A stretch of 37,537 bases of DNA from Treponema sp. (GTDB taxonomy: Bacteria > Spirochaetota > Spirochaetia > Treponematales > Treponemataceae). Positions 31,600 to 37,537 of this stretch are shown here, piece after piece; position 1 is the first letter of the stretch; every line of letters begins with the position of its first letter. Made by a program: the position numbers and the translations under genes. The notes beneath the pieces are model-generated. The model was not told the DNA's origin and searched no databases. It was given only the letters and a program-made list of their open reading frames with translations. The stretch lies in assembly GCA_016292805.1 (NCBI GenBank), contig JAEDFM010000022.1:1-37537 (forward strand), read 5' to 3'.

Positions 31600-32361
31600 A
31601 TGCGCTTGATTTTTATTCGTCACGGAGACCCAGATTATTCTATTGATAATTTAACAGAAAAGGGAAAACGGGAAGTAAAACTGCTTACAGATAGAATCTG
31701 TAAATGGGAAAATATAACAGCGTTTTACACATCACCTTTAGGTCGTGCAAAAGCAACAGGTGCCCCTGCTCTGGAAAAACTAGGCCGCACTGCAGAAACC
31801 TTTGAATGGCTTAAAGAATTCAATGCCAAACGCTGGGATTTACTGCCAGATTACTATACTTCAAATAAAAACTTTTTCAATAAAGATAAATGGATGAAAA
31901 CTTCTTTTATGAAAAAGTTCAACACAAAAAAAGATTATAAAGAAGTTTGTGACGGAATTGATAAACTGCTTGGCGAATATGGTTACATTCGGAACAAAAA
32001 AGGTTTTTATGATGTAATAAATCCTTCAACTAACCCTAACTGGACATATGAAGGCAAATATCAGCTTAAATCAATTAAGGATGATTATCCTGAAGAAACC
32101 ACATTAGTTTTCTTTTGCCATTTGGGAATTATGTTTACTCTGATTTCTCACTTAGTGGGAATTAGTCCCATGCAGTTGTGGCAGGGATTTTATGTTGCCC
32201 CAACTTCCATTACAATCTTAAACACAGAAGAACGAAAACAAGGTCAGGCCTATTTTAGAGTAGAACGACTTGGAGATACTAATCATCTTACAAACGGTGG
32301 TGAACCAATAAGCTCCAGCGGCTACTTTGCAAATGTTCATAACGAAATCCAGGAGAAATAA
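31600..32361 (+). CDS. Histidine phosphatase family protein (phosphoglycerate-mutase-like)
   Basis: A 253-residue member of the histidine phosphatase superfamily. It has the RHG motif at 7-9 (catalytic H8), R48 in SPLGRAKATG, and a second conserved histidine in FFCHLGIMF. The middle part (70-150), rich in Lys/Asn/Trp, is unlike classic phosphoglycerate mutase, so the substrate cannot be read. AAGG lies upstream, 12 bases after the chemoreceptor stop. Its own TAA is followed at once by the ATG of the alpha-galactosidase gene, so the two are translationally coupled. A sugar-phosphate substrate is plausible from that link. Confidence 0.88.
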   Translation: MRLIFIRHGDPDYSIDNLTEKGKREVKLLTDRICKWENITAFYTSPLGRAKATGAPALEKLGRTAETFEWLKEFNAKRWDLLPDYYTSNKNFFNKDKWMKTSFMKKFNTKKDYKEVCDGIDKLLGEYGYIRNKKGFYDVINPSTNPNWTYEGKYQLKSIKDDYPEETTLVFFCHLGIMFTLISHLVGISPMQLWQGFYVAPTSITILNTEERKQGQAYFRVERLGDTNHLTNGGEPISSSGYFANVHNEIQEK

Positions 32362-34590
32362 ATGATTACTTTTAACAAAAAAAATAAAGAATTCCGTCTT
32401 GATACACCAAATTCAACTTACTGCATTTCTATAAGCGCTAAAGGTTATGTAGCACATTCTTATTTTGGTTCTAAATTAGGTGATGATGATGCAACATACC
32501 TTACCCGCCAGTATGAATACGGTTTTAGTAAGGGCGAAGTTTTTCGAGAAAAGCATTCACTTTTAGATTTTCTTCCACAGGAATATCCTACTGATGGTGT
32601 TGGAGATTATAGACAGTCTGCAATTGCAATCAATAATGAAAACAACAACAATGGCGTAGAATTAAAATATAAATCTCACAAAATTACAGCTGGTACCAAA
32701 GAAATTCCTGGCCTTCCAGCAGTTTTTGGAGCAAGGTCCAGCTGTAAAACTCTGGAAATTACAACTGAAGATTCCATCCTTGGTGTAGAAGTTGTTCTTA
32801 TCTATACTGTATTTGATGATTTAGATGCAGTTGTGCGTTCTGCAAAAATTACAAACAACGGTAATGGAACTGGAGACGGTAAAACTTTATTCATTAAAAA
32901 AGCATTATCTGCATCTTTTGATATGGATAATCAGAATTATGACATGATTACCCTGCATGGCTCATGGGCTCGCGAACGCCACATGGACAGACACCCAATT
33001 CACATGGGACTTCAGGCAGTTGTTTCTAACCGTGGTGAAACATCTCACCAGGAACATCCTTTTATTGCAGTTCTTGACCACAATGCAGACCTGAATTCAG
33101 GAAATGTTTACGGTGTAAACTTTATTTACTCTGGAAACTTTACAGCTTCAGTTCAAAGAAATCAGTTTGATTCAATTCGTGTCAGCATTGGTATAAGTCC
33201 TGATAATTTCTGCTGGAAACTAACTCCAGGCGATTCATTCTATACTCCACAGGCAGTTCTTACCTTCAGCTCAACAGGATTAAATGGAATGAGTCATACA
33301 TTCCACGATCTATACCGTGAACACCTGATTCGCAGTCCATTCAAAAAAGTTATGCGCCCAATTCTTATCAACAACTGGGAAGCAACCTACTTTAACTTTG
33401 ACACAGAAAAACTTCTGGATATTGCACGGGAAGCATCTAAAGATGGCATTGAAATGCTGGTTATGGATGACGGCTGGTTTGGACACAGAAATTCAGATGA
33501 CAGTTCTTTAGGCGACTGGTATGTAAATGAAAACAAGCTTCAGGGTGGATTAAAGCATCTTGTAAGTGAAGTTAATAAACTTGGCATGAAATTTGGAATT
33601 TGGTTTGAACCAGAAATGATTTCTCCAGATTCAGATTTATACAAAGCACATCCAGACTACGCTATTCAGATTAAAGGTCGTGAACCTGGAATGAGCCGTC
33701 AGCAGCTGGTTTTAGATATTACCAGAAAGGAAGTAAGAGATTGCGCTTACAACCAGGTAAAAGCAATTCTTAAAAGTGCAAACATTGAATACGTAAAATG
33801 GGATATGAACCGTCAGTTATCTGATATTGGTTCTTTTGATTTACCTGCAGATCAGATGGGAGAATTTTACCATCGTTATGTACTTGCACTTTACGAAATG
33901 CAGGAACACCTTCTTAAAGATTTTCCTAAGCTTTTACTGGAAAACTGTTCTGGCGGTGGTGCTCGTTTTGATCCAGGTATGTTCTATTATTCTCCACAAA
34001 TCTGGTGTTCAGATGATACAGATGCCATTGAACGACTTTCAATTCAGGAAGGAACAGCACTGGTATACCCTCTTTCTACAATGGGAGCTCATGTTTCTGT
34101 TTGTCCTAACCATGCAGTTGGCCGTGTGACTCCATTTAAAACCCGCGGTTATGTTGCTCTTAGCGGTACCTTCGGCTACGAACTTGATATTACAAAGCTT
34201 CCTCCAGAAGAACGTAGTATGATACCAGGACAGATAGCCCTTTATAAAAAGTATTCAGACCTTGTTCGTAACGGCGATTACTGGCGTGTTGCCAGCTATT
34301 CCGAAAATAATGAATACGATTGCTGGATGAGTGTTTCTAAAGATAAATCAAAAGCTTTACTTACCTTTATTCAGGTTATGAATCATCCAAACTATAAAAC
34401 AAGATTCATTAAATTAAACGGATTAGATGACAATAAACTTTATAAAATCAGTTTTCCAGATGAAGATGAATCACAGTGGCCTTCAGTACAAATGTCTGGA
34501 CTTACATTAAAAAATGCAGGTATTGGTATTCCCAGAGATTGGGGAGATTTCCAGGGAAAATTAATTTATATTGAATCCACTTCCAAATAA
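32362..34590 (+). CDS. Alpha-galactosidase, GH36
   Basis: Hydrolyses alpha-1,6-galactosides such as melibiose and raffinose-family sugars. The 742-residue protein has the GH36 N-terminal beta-domain, the (beta/alpha)8 core beginning around NNWEATYFNF, MDDGWFGHR, GIWFEPEM, nucleophile D481 in YVKWDMNRQ and acid/base D551 (or D552) in CSDDTDAIERL, and a C-terminal beta-domain. There is no signal peptide, so the sugar is imported first. The start follows the phosphatase stop with no gap, and its AGGAG site lies inside the upstream gene. Its 3' end marks the edge of the defence-remnant region; no terminator is seen after it. Confidence 0.95.
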   Translation: MITFNKKNKEFRLDTPNSTYCISISAKGYVAHSYFGSKLGDDDATYLTRQYEYGFSKGEVFREKHSLLDFLPQEYPTDGVGDYRQSAIAINNENNNNGVELKYKSHKITAGTKEIPGLPAVFGARSSCKTLEITTEDSILGVEVVLIYTVFDDLDAVVRSAKITNNGNGTGDGKTLFIKKALSASFDMDNQNYDMITLHGSWARERHMDRHPIHMGLQAVVSNRGETSHQEHPFIAVLDHNADLNSGNVYGVNFIYSGNFTASVQRNQFDSIRVSIGISPDNFCWKLTPGDSFYTPQAVLTFSSTGLNGMSHTFHDLYREHLIRSPFKKVMRPILINNWEATYFNFDTEKLLDIAREASKDGIEMLVMDDGWFGHRNSDDSSLGDWYVNENKLQGGLKHLVSEVNKLGMKFGIWFEPEMISPDSDLYKAHPDYAIQIKGREPGMSRQQLVLDITRKEVRDCAYNQVKAILKSANIEYVKWDMNRQLSDIGSFDLPADQMGEFYHRYVLALYEMQEHLLKDFPKLLLENCSGGGARFDPGMFYYSPQIWCSDDTDAIERLSIQEGTALVYPLSTMGAHVSVCPNHAVGRVTPFKTRGYVALSGTFGYELDITKLPPEERSMIPGQIALYKKYSDLVRNGDYWRVASYSENNEYDCWMSVSKDKSKALLTFIQVMNHPNYKTRFIKLNGLDDNKLYKISFPDEDESQWPSVQMSGLTLKNAGIGIPRDWGDFQGKLIYIESTSK

Positions 34591-34671
34591 TGGAATGATT
34601 TTGTTTCTGTCAAAAGATTGATTCAGTACATCTTTAATGTCTTCCAATTTGCATATGTTAGGTTTATTCAT
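34561..34671 (-). pseudogene. 5' stub of a SIR2-like defence gene
   Basis: A 36-codon frame with a textbook AGGAG site 5 bases before its ATG. The readable protein begins MNKPNICKLEDIKDVL and reaches DRNKIIPLFGSGF, which matches the nucleotide-binding start of SIR2-like NADases of defence systems (usual form IPFIGSGFS). The frame then runs into the antisense of the alpha-galactosidase 3' end and stops. The rest of the gene (normally hundreds of codons) is absent, so I read it as a truncated gene cut near 34590. With so few residues the family call is tentative. Confidence 0.5.
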
Positions 34672-34909
34672 GTCATCTCCTATTTTGTTAATTTTTTGGA
34701 TTAATTCTTTTAATTATATATTACTATGTAGTATCAAAGTTTGAAATATCCAGTAGACTAATTAATTATTTTCAAATTTATTCTTCTTTGATGCTTGTTA
34801 TTTAATCATCAATAATTTATTCTTTCCCAGGAATATTCGCGTTGATATGCTGGAATTGTATAAACATTTCCTGGAAATGATTTGATTGGACCTAAATTTT
34901 GATTCATTA
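34591..34909. other. Gap of about 320 bases without an intact gene; AT-rich, with gene stubs
   Basis: Between the alpha-galactosidase stop and the methyltransferase stop no full gene is seen. The gap holds most of two short minus-strand stubs (34561-34671 and 34809-34913). Between them, 34672-34808 is very AT-rich and shows only the AGGAG site of the SIR2-like stub. No terminator, IS end or tRNA is visible. Confidence 0.7.
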
Positions 34910-34913
34910 TCAT
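34809..34913 (-). pseudogene. 5' stub of a DUF262 (GmrSD-like) gene
   Basis: A 34-codon frame whose ATG overlaps the methyltransferase stop (ATGA), so it was translationally coupled to it. The peptide contains NVYTIPAYQREYSWE, which matches the conserved start of DUF262 domain proteins (IPxYQRxYxWxxxQ), found in GmrSD-type modification-dependent nucleases and other defence proteins. The frame stops two or three residues later, while family members are several hundred residues long. It is therefore a remnant of a larger gene, cut close to 34809. Confidence 0.6.
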
Positions 34914-35806
34914 ATTAATTTCTCATCTATTGGTAAATCAATTCCATAATAGGGTTCAGATTCATGAACTTCCAGAATATTCTGAAGTGGTACATCTGAA
35001 TATTTATAAATCTTTTCCATATATTTTTTTTTGGTGGAAATATCATCAAGTTCAATTCGTCGCTGTTTTGATAATTCAAGAAAAACAGAGCTTTGTTCTA
35101 GCCCTAAATATCTTCTTCCCAAAATATTAGCTGCAATTCCTGTAGTGGCAGAGCCAGAAAAAGGATCTAGAATCCAGGCATTTTCCTTTGTTGAAGCTAG
35201 TATGATTCTACCTAACAAAGGAAGAGGTTTTTGAGTAGGATGCTTTCCGCAAGATTTTTCCCATTTAGCAATGGCTGGTAAACTCCATACATCACGCATC
35301 TGAGTTCCGCCATTTATTGATTTCATTAAGTCATAGTTAAAATAATGCGGTGTTTTTTTTTCTTTTCGAGCCCAAATAATAAATTCTGTTGAATGAGTGA
35401 AAAATCTACATGAAAGATTTGGAGGTGGATTTGTTTTCGCCCAAGTAATGACATTTAGAATTCTGAAATTTAATTCATTTAGCATTTGTGCTGCTGAAAA
35501 AATATTGTGGTAGGTTCCGGAAATCCAAATAGTTCCATCCTTTTTAAGTTTATCCCTGCAAAGAGAAATCCATTGCCGATTAAAATCATTATCTTTTTCA
35601 AAACCTTGAGATTTATCCCAGTCGCCTTTGTTTACAGAAACTTGTTTTCCACTTTGAACAGATATTCCTCCATTAGAAAGAAAATAAGGCGGATCTGCAA
35701 AAATCATATCGAATTCAAAATTGATATTTGGAAGAAGTTCCAGACAATTACCTTGTGCAAGAGTAAAATCCTTATTATCTGAACGGTACCAAGCAGTTAT
35801 TGAAAT
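34910..35806 (-). CDS. DpnA-like N6-adenine DNA methyltransferase (GATC), ATT start
   Basis: Beta-class amino-methyltransferase resembling DpnA of Streptococcus pneumoniae, which methylates adenine in GATC and accepts single-stranded DNA. In the 298-residue form, motif IV DPPYFLSNGGIS begins at residue 38 and the SAM motif DPFSGSATTG is at 214-223; TNPPPNLSCRFFTHSTEFI and GKHPTQKPLPLL are shared with DpnA as I remember it. The first in-frame ATG (35707) is at MIFADPPY, which would remove the 33 residues normally before it. Upstream, a perfect AAGGAG (35813-35818) is 6 bases before an ATT codon at 35804-35806, and no ATG, GTG or TTG exists in between. I therefore call the start ATT. Confidence 0.82.
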   Translation of the reverse strand: MSITAWYRSDNKDFTLAQGNCLELLPNINFEFDMIFADPPYFLSNGGISVQSGKQVSVNKGDWDKSQGFEKDNDFNRQWISLCRDKLKKDGTIWISGTYHNIFSAAQMLNELNFRILNVITWAKTNPPPNLSCRFFTHSTEFIIWARKEKKTPHYFNYDLMKSINGGTQMRDVWSLPAIAKWEKSCGKHPTQKPLPLLGRIILASTKENAWILDPFSGSATTGIAANILGRRYLGLEQSSVFLELSKQRRIELDDISTKKKYMEKIYKYSDVPLQNILEVHESEPYYGIDLPIDEKLI

Positions 35807-35812
35807 TTTGAA

Positions 35813-35818
35813 CTCCTT
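35813..35818 (-). promoter_or_regulatory. Ribosome binding site that selects the ATT start
   Basis: AAGGAG on the minus strand overlaps the stop codon of the upstream gene and is 6 bases from the ATT codon. It has no other usable start codon near it. Confidence 0.7.
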
Positions 35819-37154
35819 ATGCCATTAAGCCACCACCACCGTTACCTTTTTCTGTATAAGCTGAAGTCCATCCTGTTTGTCCTAAAATGCTTATAGATTT
35901 TGGTGGTTGCAGATTTTTTAAGCCATTTGAGTCACATATACTCTTGAATGGACACTCTGATATCTTTTCATTTTCAGGAAGATTTTGTACAAATTCAGTT
36001 TTCTCAATTGCAATTTTTCCTTCAGGATCGTTACAAGGATATACTTTCTGAACAGAAAATGCCTTTATGCCTTTTTCCCCTTTTTTGTGGCATACTTGGC
36101 ATGTCTTATTTCTAGGTGAGTGCCATTTGAAAAAGTGGCCATATTTTTCACATTTATATATTGATAAACTTTCTTTACAGAATTGCTTTCCGACTACTTT
36201 ATAAACAAAATAATCCATTAGGCATGGACTTGATATGCATTCTTCAGGATAGTACTGTTTCCAGATTTCCCATACACGTCTCCATGCATTTGCATTCATT
36301 TCGTCTATATAACCATACTGATAACAAAAGATATCTAAGAAACTTGATACTAAAGGAATAGCTGTTTTTAATATACCTGTTCGTAAAGCAACTTTTATGG
36401 TATTCACATCACTTGCAACATCAATATTTTCAAATCCTTTTACATCATTCCAGATACCTAAAACCACCATGTCTCTAACAAACATATCCGCTTTTTTATT
36501 ACCATAACCAGCACCTTGATAGTTTATTAAAGCATTTCTTAATTCATAAATATCATTATCAAAAAATGAAATTAATTCATATGGAGATTTTTTTGTTTTT
36601 AAAACAAAATCTGCTATATTTTTGGCAAAGGAAACTCTTTTATCAGTTTGTGAAAGATCCGTTATTTTAAGTTGTTTAACAAAATCTTCTGGGTCAGCAT
36701 AGATTTTTTCTTCATCAAAAATCGTGTTATCATCATTGAAGATTTTTGCAAGTTCTGAAAAATTTCTAGAACCTCTGAAATCTTGATTAGCAGATAATAA
36801 TCTGATTCTACAAACTTGATCATTTGATAAGCCACAAGTATCCCAGACATTAGAAAAAGCTTTACCTTTTGTTTTTACAAAAATTCCATGCAAGGCTTCC
36901 GCAACTTGCTTACAATTTTCATCATCAATTGTGGCATTTAATATTTCTCTATAATTTTCTTCCCAATACTTGTGAAAATCGGAAACATATTCATATGCAT
37001 CACCAAGAGCTTCTGTGAAACCTATATCTGGGTATTTTGTGAACAAAAATTCATTTATAGATTTTACAATTTTGCGAGCACTTTCAATATCTAGATTATT
37101 TGATTCACCAATGATTTTTTTTAATTCATTACAGAAAATAGATAACTCATCCAT
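35817..37154 (-). CDS. HhH-GPD DNA-glycosylase-like protein within a restriction-modification operon
   Basis: I do not recognise a named family for this 445-residue protein. The centre looks like the helix-hairpin-helix glycosylase fold: NYQGAGYGNKKADMFVRDM (211-229) matches the HhH hairpin with a lysine where endonuclease III has its catalytic one. D249 in VASDVNTIKVALRTG is where the catalytic aspartate would be. A cysteine-rich C-terminal part (C326, C335, C352, C355, C401, C407) could bind zinc or Fe-S. The tail is glycine-rich. It begins 12 bases after the restriction-enzyme gene, and its stop overlaps the ribosome site of the methyltransferase, so all three are one operon. A repair or nicking role for deaminated methylated sites is speculation. 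Confidence 0.55.
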   Translation of the reverse strand: MDELSIFCNELKKIIGESNNLDIESARKIVKSINEFLFTKYPDIGFTEALGDAYEYVSDFHKYWEENYREILNATIDDENCKQVAEALHGIFVKTKGKAFSNVWDTCGLSNDQVCRIRLLSANQDFRGSRNFSELAKIFNDDNTIFDEEKIYADPEDFVKQLKITDLSQTDKRVSFAKNIADFVLKTKKSPYELISFFDNDIYELRNALINYQGAGYGNKKADMFVRDMVVLGIWNDVKGFENIDVASDVNTIKVALRTGILKTAIPLVSSFLDIFCYQYGYIDEMNANAWRRVWEIWKQYYPEECISSPCLMDYFVYKVVGKQFCKESLSIYKCEKYGHFFKWHSPRNKTCQVCHKKGEKGIKAFSVQKVYPCNDPEGKIAIEKTEFVQNLPENEKISECPFKSICDSNGLKNLQPPKSISILGQTGWTSAYTEKGNGGGGLMA

Positions 37155-37166
37155 GTTAGATTATCC

Positions 37167-37537
37167 TTAAATAAACAAATCTTTCATAATTCCATTCTGT
37201 ATATCATTGATGCTGTAAATATCATCAAGAACATCAAAGGTTTCTTCGAGGTTTCTGGCTGCAGATTTCCATCCGGCTCCATCTGTAAACCAGACAAACT
37301 TTGCACCTTTTACGTTTTTCATTTCTGTTGCAATTGTTTTGTAGCTGCGGGCTGTTTCATTAAGTTTTGAACCACCGCTTCCATAGAAGTTTGTTTCAAT
37401 AAGATAGATACAATTATCTGTTTTTACTACGAAGTCCCAGCGTTTTTCCATTTTTCCCTGATTTGAAACTGCAGATAAATCGATATTCCATTTTCTTGAA
37501 ACTTCAGAAACATACATTTCTTTGAAGTAATTTACAT
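37167..37537 (-). CDS. DpnII/MboI-type restriction endonuclease, 3' part only
   Basis: The frame is open to the window edge; only the last 123 residues are here. They match the C-terminus of type II enzymes that cut GATC (DpnII/MboI family): KRWDFVVKTDNCIYLIETNFY, GSGGSKLNETARSYK and VWFTDGAGWKSAARNLEETF. D and E within DFVV...IETNFY and the lysine are the expected metal-dependent nuclease residues. The first in-frame ATG seen is at 37517, but the conserved frame continues upstream (YFKE before it), so this is not the true start. It is first of the operon genes seen here. A DpnM-type methyltransferase might lie further upstream outside the window. Confidence 0.85.
   Translation of the reverse strand, partial: VNYFKEMYVSEVSRKWNIDLSAVSNQGKMEKRWDFVVKTDNCIYLIETNFYGSGGSKLNETARSYKTIATEMKNVKGAKFVWFTDGAGWKSAARNLEETFDVLDDIYSINDIQNGIMKDLFI

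Noticed and set aside
35707..35709. ATG at 35707 as the methyltransferase start
   Set aside because: It removes the conserved segment before DPPY, has no ribosome site, and leaves a perfect AAGGAG upstream unused.
1..37537. GATC depletion or clustering as a sign of the DpnII-type system
   Set aside because: GATC sites are easily found in many genes by eye, and without a count against expectation nothing can be claimed.
1..37537. CRISPR arrays, tRNA or rRNA genes, insertion sequences, prophage
   Set aside because: No regularly spaced repeats, cloverleaf-like segments, transposase or phage structural genes were recognised on either strand.

Overview
The window looks like a chromosomal segment of a low-GC, motile, anaerobic, host- or gut-associated Treponema (spirochete); this is inferred from gene content, not from a marker gene. 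The strongest clue is a cheA - cheW/cheR hybrid - cheX - cheY operon with a CheX phosphatase, no CheZ, and a CheY carrying the N-terminal extension I associate with treponemes. A long-form serine hydroxymethyltransferase, sugar-oriented metabolism and many sensory proteins fit the same picture. No rRNA, tRNA, CRISPR array, IS element or origin was recognised.

Layout. 1-4200: a membrane protein, mannose-6-phosphate isomerase, a DeoD-type nucleoside phosphorylase, a RecQ-type helicase whose C-terminus is built from a palindromic repeat, and a small single-span membrane protein. 4200-8600: a soluble histidine kinase with a LacI-type sugar-binding domain as its sensor, divergent from a NarL-type response regulator, beside 4-alpha-glucanotransferase (MalQ). 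8600-14400: a degenerate-receiver winged-helix regulator convergent with the che operon. 14400-20330: a putative outer-membrane beta-barrel, then a two-gene unit made of a FIST sensor protein and a 1160-residue protein joining ferredoxin clusters, an [FeFe]-hydrogenase H-cluster-like domain, a degenerate GGDEF, an intact EAL and two PAS-like regions. 20400-29400: housekeeping genes (dGTPase-like, ACT protein, ornithine carbamoyltransferase, topoisomerase IV subunit B with a histone-H1-like tail, a diguanylate cyclase, an M28 peptidase, GlyA). 29400-34600: a Cache chemoreceptor, a histidine phosphatase and a GH36 alpha-galactosidase in a tight row. 34560-37537: a restriction-modification and defence remnant area on the minus strand, with the end of a DpnII-like endonuclease, an HhH-glycosylase-like protein, a DpnA-like methyltransferase that appears to start at ATT, and the 5' stubs of a DUF262 gene and a SIR2-like gene.

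How it works together. Much of the window is sensing: chemotaxis (receptor, CheA/W/X/Y), c-di-GMP turnover (one intact GGDEF, one intact EAL under an H-cluster/FIST input) and a cytoplasmic sugar-sensing two-component pair next to glucan metabolism. Several first genes of transcripts have a -10 box 6-9 bases before the start codon and no Shine-Dalgarno, which suggests leaderless mRNAs, while operon-internal genes have clear ribosome sites.

Best candidates for something new: the FIST plus H-cluster/EAL unit; the LacI-sensor kinase; the glycosylase-like gene embedded in a DpnII-type system with its ATT start; and the H1-tailed ParE.
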